This document shows positions 26,859 to 45,384 of a DNA stretch of 64,000 bases, piece after piece. The stretch is from Gadus chalcogrammus (lineage: Eukaryota > Chordata > Actinopteri > Gadiformes > Gadidae). The position numbers and the translations under genes were made by a program. Under the pieces are notes generated by a model. It was not told where the DNA came from. It was given only the letters and a program-made list of their open reading frames with translations, and did not search any database. The DNA is taken from assembly GCF_026213295.1 (NCBI RefSeq), contig NC_079427.1, forward strand, positions 1,312,252-1,376,251, in the 5' to 3' direction. Positions within the stretch are counted from its first letter, which is position 1. Each line of letters starts with the position of its first letter.

Positions 26859-28042
26859 GGGTTAGCAACAACAGCTAGTTAGCATGATGTTACCAGAGTT
26901 ACGTAGATACACTGGGTTAGCGACACTAGCTAGTTAGCATGCAGTAACCAGAGTAACGTTATATACAGGAGGTTAGCAACACCAGCTAGTTAGCATGCCT
27001 ACAATAGTTACTTACAGATATCTCCTTGGGTGTTGGTATAGAAACGAGGAGGAATACAACAAGCAACCGGACGTATTACTCAAGCGCTGTGATGTCGCAA
27101 AAGGTCTGGAAGGTTCCTCCCTCTCATCACGTGACTAGGCGAGAATGGGAACAAGTCACACAAACGACCAATGAAAAATGACCAATTACAAAGACACCAC
27201 CCGGCCACACCCACTTTGAGCTTGACAGACAGGACCGTTAACAAATAGGGATGCGGGCCAACAGCACGCATCGGCTAGCAACGATATGAGGAACGACCGC
27301 TTGATGTCGCTGCAGGCTGAGTTGCCAATGTTATTTTTTTAGGAGTAAATATATTCTTAAAGAGATATATATATGTATAATGTTAAAAATAAATTATATT
27401 TAATAAAAATATATATTGATGTAGCTTGCACCTACTTAACATCCAACCTATATGCATGCTACGCAGATTACATACGAGTCCATTATTGAACCAACATCAA
27501 CAATTGCCCATAAAAATAAGTCTAATAATTGCATGTGAGTAAATATGAATGGGGGGTTCTTAAGAGTGTTAGTGCACTCTCTACATGCTCTGAAATTATA
27601 GTCCATCAAAATAGGAATGTTTTATACAATCGGTCTTTGGCGGTTTCTCAGGCAATTTCCAATAAATGACCAAAAGATATACGTTTGGCCTCCTTTCTCC
27701 TTTCTTTTTTCTGAGCTTGTAAAGGTTGGAAAGCACTTTTACTCAAGTACTACACCACATTACTTACCTTTTGCTTCTTATTTACTGACTTACCTTTTAC
27801 TTCTTATTTACTTATGTACCTTTTACTTCACTGTATGTATCCATTCCCAAACGATATCGATATCTATCTGGATAGATAGTCTATTAGGGTGGGTGTATCT
27901 AAATAAATGATCGCTTCCAGCTCCAGATCAACACGGTGACGGGCTGTGGGCGGGGCCAACCCTCCCAACATCCATCATCTACTGCGACGTGAGGATGAAG
28001 AGAGGGAGGAGGAGGAGGAACTAGAAAAAGTTACAGCGAAAA
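26796..28042. other. Divergent intergenic region between tbcb and six5
   Basis: A (CA)n tract (26821-26855) lies just upstream of the tbcb start. Then come about 2.5 copies of a unit with gttagc..cagctagttagcatg (26860-27010). 27320-27480 is AT-rich. Both flanking genes are transcribed away from here, so it must hold both promoters; no specific motif was singled out. Confidence 0.6.
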
Positions 28043-31000
28043 ATGGCTTCCTTGTCTTCGGAGTCTGCAAAACAATCCGAGGATAGCCCAGAGGAGCCCG
28101 CTGGAGTGGAGACCAACTCGGAGCAAAAAGAGGACAGCGATCCGGACGAAGTTTCCGAACGATTACTCCAAACTTTCCAGAAGTCGGCGCTGAGCTTCTC
28201 CCCGGACCAGGTGGCGTGTCTGTGCGAAGCGCTGCTGCAGGCAGGCAACGCGGAGCGCCTGCACAGGTTCCTCTGCACCATACCCCCGTCCGCCGAGCTG
28301 CTACGTGGCAACGAGACCCTGTTGAAGGCCCGGGCGCTGGTCGCCTTCCACCGGGAGGACTTCAAGGAGCTGTACGCGATCCTCGACAGCTACGACTTCC
28401 ACCCGGGGAACCATGGGTTCCTGCAGGACCTCTACCTCCGGGCGCGCTACAAGGAGGCGGAGAGGTCGCGGGGTCGCAGCCTCGGAGCTGTGGACAAGTA
28501 CCGTCTGAGGAAGAAGTTCCCCCTCCCCAAGACCATCTGGGACGGGGAGGAGACCGTCTACTGCTTCAAGGAGAAGTCCCGCAATGCGCTGAAGGAGTGC
28601 TACAAGAGCAACAGGTACCCGACCCCGGACGAAAAGAAGAACCTGGCCAAAGTCACCGGGCTGTCGCTCACACAAGTCAGCAACTGGTTCAAGAACCGGC
28701 GGCAGCGGGACCGGACCCCCTCCGGGACCCCTTCCGGGACCCACAGCAAGAGGTAAGCCCGTCTAAGAGGTTGAGTTACACCGCGATTCACGAACGCAAC
28801 CATGGTTTACTAAATGTCCGCATTCTGCCCCAAACAACATTGCATTGTATATTAACGCCTCCAGGAGCGTAGTTGTAGTGTTGCTAATGTTTGGGAGCGA
28901 TACCGAGTCCTACTAGAGACTAGAAGACTCCGTTTCTTGACCGAGAAGAAATCGGCAATAAAACAAGTCAAACCCTGATGTCCACACGGCGGACCCTGCT
29001 CTGACAGGCCACCGGCCCCCAGACAGACAGCAGACTGATGCGGGCCCCCAGAGCATGTTGCTTTGTTATGAAATGTGAGATCCAGGCACCCCGCGGAGTC
29101 TCAAGTTTCTTGAAACCCAGCACCGGTCCACTGAGCGGGCTCCCTCCCCGGGGACAGGGCAGACATACATGAGGCTATCTCCAGTATCTAGTTCTTTGTA
29201 GAAGATAATTGCACAAAAAATAACATTTACTGCCGTGCATAATAATGCGCTGAGAGATACAACAGACCTGATTTAGCCTCTAAACCGCAGCGCTACTATC
29301 AGCTTCTGTGGGCTGCTTTGGTCATGCAGGGAAATCTTTGCACACATTGACTGTCTGTAAGCCGTCAACACATGAGCAATGCGTGATTAGTTATGTCGAC
29401 TATGGGGTAAAACGGGGTTATTTTTTGCATAAATTAATGCTTGGTTTCATAGGGTTATAAAGTATTTATAAAATCAAATGGGATATTATTGCTTTTTAAT
29501 GAGGCTGTAAGATAGCCATCGAAGAAGTATCTGCCAAATTATCTATACAATGTGAGACAAATAAAATACATGTAAATAATGTACATATACACACTGTAAT
29601 ATAAATGTGACTAGTGACATGCCATACTTAGGAGGGTACTGTCATGTTTTTAGATTGAGCTTCAAACACACACTTCACACACACCTTCCCGCACAAACAC
29701 ACACTACACACACCTTCCCGCACAAACACACACCTTCTCGCACAAACACACACTACACACACCTTCCCGCACAAACACACACTACAGACACCTTCCCGCA
29801 CAAACACACACTACAGACACCTTCCCGCACAAACACACACTACAGACACCTTCCCGCACAAACACACACTACATACACCTTTCGGCACAAACACACACTA
29901 CAGACACCTTCCCGCACAAACACACACTACATACACCTTTCGGCACAAACACAAACACACACTTTCACCTTACTCACACACACCTTCCCGTGACAAATAC
30001 ACACTAAACACACACAAACAAACACACACTCCCCCCTCCCCCACCCACCCTGTCCTCTCGTGTTCCAGCGACTCCGACGGGAACCAGAGCTCCGAGGACG
30101 AGGTCCACATGGAGGACGAGCCGCCCCGGGACCCGCTGGGGGCCAGCCCCCCCATCCTCTCCTTCTCGGCGGTGCCGGGCCCCGGGGGGGGCCAGCTCAT
30201 CCTCAACGGGACCAACGGCTTCCTCACCGCCGCCCAGCCGCTGCTGCTCAACGGGGCGGGGCTCATCCTGAACGGGCTGACCCTGGGGGAGTGCGGCACG
30301 GTGACCCTGAGCCCGGTGGGGGGGCACCCCCCCCTCCTCCTCAACGGGGCCCAGGTCGTCGCCAAGCCCGGCCCCGCCCTGCAGGGCGCCTCTCTGACGG
30401 GGCCCGACGGGGCGGGGGCCAGACTCAACGGGCTGACCCAGCTGGTGCTGAGTGCCGAGGCCGGCCCCCCCGGGGGCCTTGCCGCTCAGCACGGGCCGGA
30501 GGCCCAGGGCCCCGGGGGGGGGCCCCTGGACTTCATCACCGCCCCCCCGGGGATGGGGATGGCGTCAGAGGGCGCCGGGCGGACCCTCTCCTCCTCCTCC
30601 TCCTCCTCGTCCTCCTCGTCCTTATCTCCGTCCCCGTCGGCCGTGGCCCCCCCCCCGGGGGCCCTCCCCTCGCTGGTCTTCGCACAGAGCAGCCCCCCCC
30701 TCCCGTCCTCCATGGCCCCCCCGGGCGTGGTGCTCTCCGGCGCGGTGCTGTCCATCCCCGGCCAGCAGGGGGAGTACGTGGTGCTGAGCAGCTCGGGCCC
30801 CCAGCTGGCCCCGGCCGGCTCCGTCTGCCAGGTGGCCCCCTCCTCCTCCGGGGGGCCCCCCCAGGTCTACTCCCTCCCCCAGGTGGCCCCCTCCTCCTCC
30901 GGGGGGCCCCCCCAGGTCTACTCCCTCCCCCAGGTGGTCCCGTCCATCCAGGGCGTCCCCGTGTCCCAGTTCGTCCAGCGCGCGGCCGGGCTGACGGGGG

Positions 31001-32778
31001 GCCCCCAGGGCTCCCAGTGCCCCCAGCTGGGCTCCCAGTGCCCCCAGCTGGTCCCCGTCTCCTCCTTCTCCTCCCCCCTGCCCCACTTCCACGCCCCCCC
31101 CCCGGGGCAGCCCCCCCCCCACCAGAGCGTGGCCCTGGGCGACGGGGCCACCACCATCGTCTCCGTCACCCAGCTCCCCAGCGGGGCCTTCCCCCAGGGC
31201 CTGTCCCTCTCGCTGGGGGGGGGCCCCCAGAACCAGGGGGGGCCCCTCGTGTCCTCCTCCCAGGGGCCCCAGACCAAAGACCCCGTCCCGGCCCCCAGCT
31301 CCTCCTCCTCCTCGTCCTTCTTCACCCCGGCCCCCGCCACGCCCTCGCTCTCCCTCTCGGCCGGGGGGGGGCTCCCCCTGCAGATCCTCACCTCCACCCC
31401 GGGGGGGGCCGGGGGGCCCGCGCAGGCCCCCTTCAGGCTGAACCCAGTGGGGCCCCTCCAGAATCTGGGGGCCCCCGGCGTGCAGCTGCTCAACTCGGGG
31501 GTGATCCAGCTGCCGTCGTCACCCGGAGGTAAGGGCCCTCAGGGCGGGGGGGCGGGGGGGGGGGTTCACGGTACACACACACGTTTGAACCAGCTGCGTG
31601 TTCCAGTATCCATACTATCCGTACTTACTAGCCTACGTTTGAGTACGTAGGGCGTTCCGATTCAGATCAGGCGAAAACAAGTGTACTGGACGGACCCGGA
31701 GGGTGCACTCGAAACGGTCAAATCGCGAAGTGTGTGGCGAATGTACACTCTTCGTACTCAACGGCAGCCATCTTAGCTACGTAGCGGAAGAGGGCAGAGC
31801 CAAAGTCGGCGCGTTTTCCACATAGCCTGCATTAAGTCATTTTGTAGTTATTATAGCTGCTAGGCGTAAAGAGTTCACCGTTCAAAGCGGGATGTTTATT
31901 GTTAATTAGCGCACTTAGTGAGTACGGAGAGTGTACTACGTTAAGTGTACTCATGGCAGTATGGATACCGGGACACGGCACATGTGTCCTGTTATTGAGT
32001 CAAAAGGGAAGTTGTGTAAAGGTTGTGGGAGGAAGCGGCGTTGATGTTTCCTCTGCAGTGTATGTGAAGGATGACTGACCCAGTTCCCCCCCCGCCCCCA
32101 GGTAACCTCCTGCTGGGAGGGGGGCCCTACCTCAGCGTCCAGCAGGGGAAGCTCATCCTCACCATCCCCGCCGGCATCCAGCTCACCAGCCTGCCCCTGA
32201 AGGGCCCCCCCGAGGGCCCCCCCCTCCCGGCCAGCCTGCTCCTCGGCCCCCCGCCGACCCCCGCGGGCGTGTCCCCCCCCGGCGCCCTCCTCTCCTCCCC
32301 CCTCAGCTTCATCAACTCCTCCCCGCTGTACGGCGGTCCGGACGGCTACGCCGCGTCCCCCCAGCCGGGCCTGGAGCCCCCCGCCCTCGCCGCCCCCCCG
32401 TCCCACCTCCTCACCCCCGAGAGCCTGCTCTCCCTCAGCCCCATGTGCAGCGGGGCCCCCCCCGGCCCCCCGCTCTCCCAGCTCTCCCAGCTCTCCCAGC
32501 TCTCCCAGTCCGCGTGGAGCCCGGTGTCGCCGCCCGGCCCGGCGGGCCTGGCGCTGTTCGACGTCCGGGGGGGGAAGGGAGAGCTGGGGGAGGACCCCGC
32601 CCTGCTGGGCCTGCCCGGGGGGGAGTCCCTGCTGCTGGGGGGCACGTCCCCGGACCGGGACGGGGGGAGGGGGTCCCCGCTCGGCCCCTCGGAGGACATG
32701 GACGAGGACGCTAAGGTCCTGACCCAGCTGCAGTCCGTCCCCGTGGGGGACGAGGACGAGGACGGGCTGGGGCTGTAG
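28043..32778 (+). CDS. six5: SIX homeobox 5 (SIX4/5 class transcription factor)
   Basis: Nuclear homeodomain factor. Exons 28043-28752, 30069-31528 and 32102-32778; 2,847 nt, 948 aa (human about 739). An acidic N-terminus is followed by the SIX domain at about residues 52-165 (from [17 protein letters not shown], including [19 protein letters not shown]) and the homeodomain to about 224 ([38 protein letters not shown]). [16 protein letters not shown] is diagnostic of SIX4/5. Exons 2-3 encode a long Pro/Gly/Ser/Leu-rich activation region; exon 3 opens [19 protein letters not shown]. The end is acidic (DEDEDGLGL). Exon 2 contains an exact tandem duplication of about 17 residues, a poly-Ser run and GSQCPQL twice. 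Confidence 0.94.
28753..30068. repeat. six5 intron 1 with 29-bp-class C/A repeat
   Basis: 29665-30000 holds about ten units of caccttcccgcacaaacaca plus cactaca with two ctttcggc variants, ending about 65 bp before the exon 2 acceptor. 28753-29660 has no recognisable feature. Confidence 0.85.
31597..31977. mobile_element. MITE in six5 intron 2
   Basis: cgtgttccagtatccatact (31597) pairs with agtatggataccgggacacg (ends 31977), giving inverted repeats of about 20 bp with two mismatches. Further gtac-rich inner repeats follow. No coding is visible and no clear target duplication was found. Confidence 0.75.
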
Positions 32779-35700
32779 GCCCCGCCCCCTCCGTTCGTGA
32801 GAAACCGAAGGCGCCGCGCGGTGACCGCTGTGACCGCGCTCGGAGATTACGTTGCGTTAATGATCAGGACGGACGCAGACGTCCCTCCCTCGCGGAGACG
32901 ATGAACCAAGGCTGCGTGGGTTCGATGCCAGCCGCGAGGTCGTCTCAGACCCGATACTCACCAGTGGACTAGATATCGATCGACAGGGTTCAAAGTGATG
33001 TTGACTTTTTGACTGAGCACCGTCTTGCCTGACCCAGAATGTTGTCCTGCAGAGACTGTCCGTCTGCCCTATGGGCGTGCCTCTGTCCGCTCCCTTTTGG
33101 CGCGACGCCCTCCCCTCCTCACACTATAAACCCTGACGTGCCTTTTATCTGTTGCCTAAAAGCGACATACTCCTGGTGGTGCAGTGGTCGCCAGTCACAG
33201 GATCAGAGAGCTTCGGCCTCAGCAAAGGGAAGCTCGAACCACAGCGCCTCCAATCAGAGTCTCTGGTCGCCACACAGAGTAACCAATCAGCTGCCTTCTG
33301 GACCTCTAGTGACCTGTGTTTGGTCACCTTTCAGATGATTTAAAGTGCAGTTATTATGAACAGTGTATCTACTTTATTATTCCCGAGTGTTGGGCTTTTG
33401 GCAGACCGACTGAAGATGTGGTGATGAACACTACACTATAGAACAACTACGTGCACATGATCCTTTACGCTTCGAGGACCAGAAGGTAACATGTCCTCAG
33501 CCAGACGTCCGCATGTTGGCTTTGAATGGTCGTCCTTTCACAGAGCGACTGTGAGATCATCAAGCTACCTTGTAGACTCATCCCTGGGCGCCATGGTTAC
33601 CAAACCTTTCAGACTCAGTCAGGACACATCCGGCTATGGATTGGACTCCTGCAGCATTTCTCTGAGGAACCAGAGGAATGGTCTGACATAGAACGTTTTA
33701 ACATCCTCGGGTCAGAGTCCTCAGGCGAGGTCTTCCGGTTTTGTTTTGACGTCTCCGTTTTTGTTTTCATATTTTTTCCCCTTGTTCGCAGAAATGCAGA
33801 AATGAACCAAAGCAGTCGGATTGCAGAAGCGAGACTAGGATTCCAGTAGGAATAGTGCAGTAAAGAAACGATGAGATTGTTTGTTTTCGTAAAAATACTA
33901 TACAAGAGATTCAAGGGCTGCAGCAATATTGAGTCCAGCACCGACCAAGAACAAGCCTGTAATGTCCGAGCCTTCTCACATGACTGTAGAACTAGGATGT
34001 AGAATTAGCTGAGCTGCAATGCAAGGCATCTGAAGTACACACTACGTGATGTGGGGCTGTGTTCCAAGCGAGTACACCTGGGAGATTAGAGCGCGTTTCT
34101 ACAGATCTTGAAGACGTGGCCGTTACACTAAACACGACTGACTCGACAGATTTGGACTTTTTGTTTGTTTGTTTGTTGTGATGTGATTTTCTTTAACTTA
34201 AAGTGCCTTATGTTTTAGATCCAAGTGTATCATTTTTACAAAGAGTGTATTTGCTGTATGATACAGCAAAACTAGCGGGGTGTCCTACCTACACTCCTAG
34301 ACATTCTCCAGTTTTCATGTTTAAACTACATTGTTGTCTGATTTACCTCTAATAATGAAATGTAAAACACTCCTGGTGTGGTCAGTCCCTCCATCTCCTC
34401 CTGCTTTTATATTTTGCACATTTCATTTGCATGATGTTTACACTGCACTGCTGTGTTATGAAAAACAGATTCTGAAATGTCGGCTGTGGTCTCCGGCTCC
34501 TGGCTTAAAGGAAACTTCCAAGAGACGTTTGAGTGGAAAGTCCTAAGATCTGGAGCGGATCACCGGCTGGAATCGAGTTGACTTGTTACACTTCAGTTCC
34601 CTCCATTGAAAACATTAAACACACCAATTTGTGAGCTGTCCAGTGCCATAACACAGGGGGTAGGCTTGATTAAGGTACACATTGCTATGTTCAATGCAGC
34701 ACATTTAGCTATAATAACAGCGATTGTGTTCTATTGTCTCTTTGTCTGATTATATATTTGTGTATACATAGTCTTTTTGAACCATGTACCCATTACTTTA
34801 CATTTTTAAAACTGCATGTTATTTAGTCAAATGGAAGTTCTATAAATGTTTGTAATAGGAAGCGACATTAATATTGTCGCCCATATCTTTTTTTTTTTAA
34901 GTGTTAAATTACACCATTGTGAAAACGGTATCCATTTTCTTTTGGGCCAAATGTATGTGGACAGCTACAGAGTAGGGGTGGGAATCTCTTGGCACCTCGT
35001 GATTCGATTCCGATTATGAGGTCAACGATTCGATTCTGAAGCGATTATGCATCTCGATGCAACAATATATAATACAGCTGGTTTTGCTACTCAGAGTTTA
35101 CTAATCACTTCCTACTTTTGTGATGATCATTAAAGACATCAACAGATGAATTAACTTATCTTATTTTATAAGAGAGAAAGCTTTTGTCACAAATATGACT
35201 GAATGCAATAATCAATGCAGCTTGCATTATAACACAATATGGAAGCATGCAAAAAATAGGTTTCAGTTTTATTTTATTTCCAATCTTTCTTTTCTATGTC
35301 ATTAAAGAAAAAGCTGCTCTTGAATTAGAAGAATTTAATTAGATTACAAAAATTATCCCTCTCTGGGGAACAGAGTGCAGCAGGATAAATAAAAATGAAT
35401 TCCGATTAATTTATCTGCATCGAGACAATCGTTCTAGCGAGAATCGCGATGCATTGAAGAATCGATTATTTTTCCCACCCCTACTACAGAGTATAAAATG
35501 TATTTTCTTTGAGACAAAAATAATGTGTAAACCTGAACACAATTTGAATCTTACCCGACAGAGATTAGGAGGCAAGGGAAGAAGCGGTGGAATGAGTAGA
35601 TCTTTAGTCAATGTTGGGCGTTGGCCGAGTTTATAAAGCCCATATTAATGTTTTCAATATGCTGTTACAATACGTCTGTACAATCATAGCCCACATGTTT

Positions 35701-36379
35701 GTTGTGTTTAGTCTACGATGTAATGCATGTACTCCACCCACTTCGATCGTACGCCTCTGGAATTACCAAAGAAAACGCGCATTTAAAAGACTTTTGGATG
35801 GCTTTGAAAGGGATTGATGTTTTCTACTTGTTGTCTGTCGTTTTTATCGTTTTGTACTCAGAAACATTCTATTTTTTATATGACTTTGTCATGCTATTGT
35901 AATAAACTACATTGACAAAAGGAGGGTCAAGTGTTTGAAGGGATTTGTTCGATACTTTAGCATCGGAGCACTGGGAGACAGAGTGGACCTCACCTGAGTG
36001 GACCTCACCTGAGTGGACCTCACCTGAGTGGACCTCACCTGCTGGGGTAGGGCGCCTATTTGTCTAGTGAAATCTACCCAAATGGGCTGCGTGTTGTTGT
36101 CGTTGCACGGCCATTTACCTCTCCATCTCTGGATGAATGGAAACACAACGGGTGTGCGTGTGAGTACGTGTGTGCGTGTGTGTGTGTGTGTGTGCGTGTG
36201 TAGGAGAGGCACAATGTTTTCGCAGCCCTCACTCTCAGGTTACAAGTTAAACACCGTGAGCTCTGACAAAGGGAAAGGGGCAGGATGAAAACAAAGCGCC
36301 GATGTACAGAGCGAGCCGCTCCAGTCCGACCCAGGCGCCCAGTCCTCCCAGTCCTCCCAGTCCTCCCGTCGCCCCCACC
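32779..36379. other. six5 3' UTR and six5-six9 intergenic region
   Basis: No coding exon is seen in these 3.6 kb. ATTAAA occurs near 34612 and AATAAA at 35901-35906; either could end the six5 transcript. A hAT MITE interrupts at 34973-35483. 35988-36043 is four copies of gagtggacctcacct, and a GT-rich stretch lies at about 36165-36202. The proximal six9 promoter must lie near the right end. Confidence 0.6.
34973..35483. mobile_element. hAT-type MITE, copy B (511 bp), perfect 8-bp target duplication
   Basis: Terminal inverted repeats taggggtggga / tcccaccccta are flanked by ctacagag on both sides (34965-34972 and 35484-35491). It is the same family as 13592-14261 in opposite orientation; the right end matches copy A's left end through ttctcgctagaacgatt. 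Eight-base duplications fit the hAT superfamily. Confidence 0.92.
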
Positions 36380-37774
36380 ATGGACGTGGTGTTCTCGTCC
36401 GAGCAGGTGGCCTGCATGTGCGAGGTGCTGCTGCAGGCCGGGAGCATGGACCGCCTCACCTCCTTCCTGCACAGCCTGGCGCCGTCGTCGTCGGCGTCGT
36501 CGGCGCTGGAGAGCGTGCTGAAGGCGCGCGCCGTGGTGGCCTTCCACCAGGGCCGCTACGCCGACCTCTACGGCCTGCTGGAGGCCCGCCCCTTCTCGCC
36601 GCACTGCCACGCCCCGCTGCAGCAGCTGTGGCTGCGGGCGCACTACGCCGAGGCCGAGAGGCAGCGCGGGCGCCCGCTCGGCGCCGTCGGGAAGTACCGC
36701 ATCAGGAGGAAGTTCCCCCTGCCCGCCACCATCTGGGACGGGGAGCAGACCAGCTACTGCTTCAAGGTACGGGGGGGGGGGGGGAGGCTAGGGGGAGTAC
36801 CTTGGAGGCTAGGGGGAGGCCCCGGGCTGAGAGGGGGCCCGAGGCCCCGTAAAGAGAGGCTGGGTCCCATGTTTACTTACGTCTGTGGTTCCTTTGTGTT
36901 AATGTTGTAACACGGAGGCCTAAAAAAAAAAAATTGTTTGGTTCCGGTTACGACCGACCCAGTCAATTAATGTGCGACCCAAATTATTTAATGAGCTTTA
37001 TAAAAAAAAAAGGATTTTTTTTTTTTTTATGCAAACTATAATTACGTTTTGGTACCGCACCTCTTCATTCTGTACAAGGATGAGCGATTTTTCTCGTTTT
37101 TAAATGAAAACAACCTACCTATCATTCGCTGCCGATGGAAAAAATAAAATAAAAAAATAAAATAAATTCCCTACCTACCCATGACCTCAACTGACAACCA
37201 ACAGGAAACCAAACTTTTTTTTTTTTAGGCCGGATTAGATTGTACACCTTGTCTGTGGGGGCGACGGTTTCACTCCCCGGCGGTGGTTGTCTGACACTGT
37301 GCTGGGTTCCCCTCGGTGCCTTGCTCGTAGGAGAAGTCGCGCCACGTGCTGCGGGAGTGGTACCACTACAAGGCGTACCCCTCGACCCGCGAGAAGCGGG
37401 AGCTGGCCACGGCCACGGGGCTGACCGTCACGCAGGTCAGCAACTGGTTCAAGAACCGCCGGCAGAGAGACCGTAGCGCCAGCGGGCCAGACAGGTCGGT
37501 ACCACTAACTTAACCTCAACTAACCTAACCTACTCTAACCTAACCTCGACTAACCTCAACTAACCTAACAGGTCGGCACCCACTAACCTAACCTAGCCTA
37601 ACGTAACCGGGCCCGACAGGTCGTTACCACTAACCTAACCTAAACTAACCTGATCTAACTTGGTCGGTATCTACTAACCTCACATAACCTAACCTGAATT
37701 TCTCCTTTCATTCCTGCAGTTTTTACACACTTTGCCCGAACGGAGGCTTGGAGGGAAGTCTATCGGACATCTGA
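36380..37774 (+). CDS. six9: SIX homeobox 9 (SIX1/2 class)
   Basis: Homeodomain transcription factor. Exons 36380-36766, 37331-37494 and 37720-37774; 606 nt, 201 aa. The start [21 protein letters not shown] follows CCCCCACC before the ATG and matches where SIX1/2 proteins begin; an in-frame ATG at 36302 would add 26 Pro/Ser-rich residues. The SIX domain runs to about residue 112 ([39 protein letters not shown]) and the homeodomain to about 175 ([38 protein letters not shown]). [15 protein letters not shown] and VLREWY place it in SIX1/2, unlike its neighbour. After the homeodomain only about 25 residues remain, ending GSLSDI, far shorter than SIX1 or SIX2. Pairing with six5 mirrors the SIX1-SIX4 arrangement. 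six9 is the name used in zebrafish; tetrapods lack it. Confidence 0.85.
36917..37231. mobile_element. MITE in six9 intron 1
   Basis: The left end ggcctaaaaaaaaaaaattg and right end ttttttttttaggcc are inverted repeats, continuing as gtttggttcc / ggaaaccaaac. The centre is AT-rich. It takes up most of the 564-bp intron. Confidence 0.75.
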
Positions 37775-38105
37775 CCCCTCCTCTCCCCCCTCCTCACCTC
37801 CTCCTCCTCCTCCCTCACCTCCTCCCCCTCCTCCCCTCCCCCTCCTCACCTCCTCCCTCTCCTCCTCCTCCTTCTCCCCCCTCCCCTCTCCCCCTCCTCC
37901 TCCTCCCTCTCCTCCTCCTCCCCTCCTCCCCCCCCTCTCCTCCCTCTCCTCCCCCTCCCTCTCCTCCCCCTCCCTCACCTCCTCCCTCTCCTCCCCCTCC
38001 CCTCCCTCTCCCCCTCCTCCTCTTCCCTCTCCTTCTCCTCCTCCTCCCCCGCCTCCCTCTCCTCCTCCTCCTCCCCCCCCTCCTCCTCCTCCTCCTACAA
38101 CCTGA
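37495..38105. repeat. six9 intron 2 taacc repeats and pyrimidine-rich 3' UTR
   Basis: Intron 2 (37495-37719) is largely degenerate ctaacctaac repeats. From the stop codon to about 38100 the plus strand is nearly pure C/T (cctcctcctc, ccctccctctcctcc), which would be an almost uninterrupted polypyrimidine 3' UTR and could form triplex DNA. Confidence 0.85.
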
Positions 38106-38200
38106 ACATCCATCTTGAACCATGACTATTCTAATTATTAATATTGTTAGACTTTGTATTTGATGTACAATGCAACACTCCCCTAAGAAATGTCTGTGTT

Positions 38201-38238
38201 AATAAAAAGAAACCAATCTTTTCAGTTCCAAGTTTATT
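38201..38238. terminator. Convergent polyadenylation signals of six9 (+) and qpctl (-)
   Basis: AATAAA on the plus strand at 38201-38206 follows the six9 stop by 427 bases. AATAAA on the minus strand at 38238-38233 follows the qpctl stop by 564 bases. The two signals face each other across about 26 bp, so the two 3' UTRs probably overlap at their tips. Confidence 0.6.
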
Positions 38239-38801
38239 GAGTGTTGTTTTTCAAACCCTAGATGTTGGGGAAACGTGAAATGGAGAATGTCCGTGGGTAG
38301 AGAGGTATATTCATGCGATACTGAAGACGGACAGACAGATAACCGAATCCTGAATAGAGATTCATTCAAATTCACATGATGGTTTCCTCTGCGATTTGTA
38401 AAGACGTACCATGAACAAGGCAGGTTTCACCAGACATTGAAGTGGAAAAGTCTCACTATTTAATTTGCTAAACTCAATGCATTGGCGACTCAAGAAAAGA
38501 GTCCAGAAACTCACCCTAGCGAAGTCTTTGGTAAAGTGAGCACTGTTTCATCCCCCATGTGACCGGTTCTCCTCCTCCACGGTGAGCCTCCTCATCCCCC
38601 ATGTGACCGGTTCTCCTCCTCCACGGTGAGCCTCACAGGCCGGGACGGAGCGAGGAACCGGAGCTCAGGCTTTAGTTCTGTCGATGCGTTGTCCGACCTT
38701 GCTTCGTCCCCAGCGGGTCACCCTCCTCTTCCTCGGGGGCCTTCCTCCGTGTGGTGACGCTCCGTCCCGGTCGGGCCCCAGAGGGTGTGGGGCGGAGGCC
38801 C

Positions 38802-45384
<6,583 letters not shown>

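Noticed and set aside
28301..28744. 147-aa minus-strand frame opposite six5 exon 1
   Set aside because: It is the antisense of the SIX/homeodomain coding sequence.
30060..31532. 490-aa plus-strand frame overlapping six5 exon 2
   Set aside because: It is a shifted frame of the same GC-rich exon. The chosen frame joins exons 1 and 3 in phase and the shifted one does not.
36302..36379. Upstream in-frame ATG for six9
   Set aside because: It would add a Pro/Ser-rich stretch not expected in SIX1/2 proteins. The ATG at 36380 has the better context and matches the family's usual start, though the longer form cannot be excluded.
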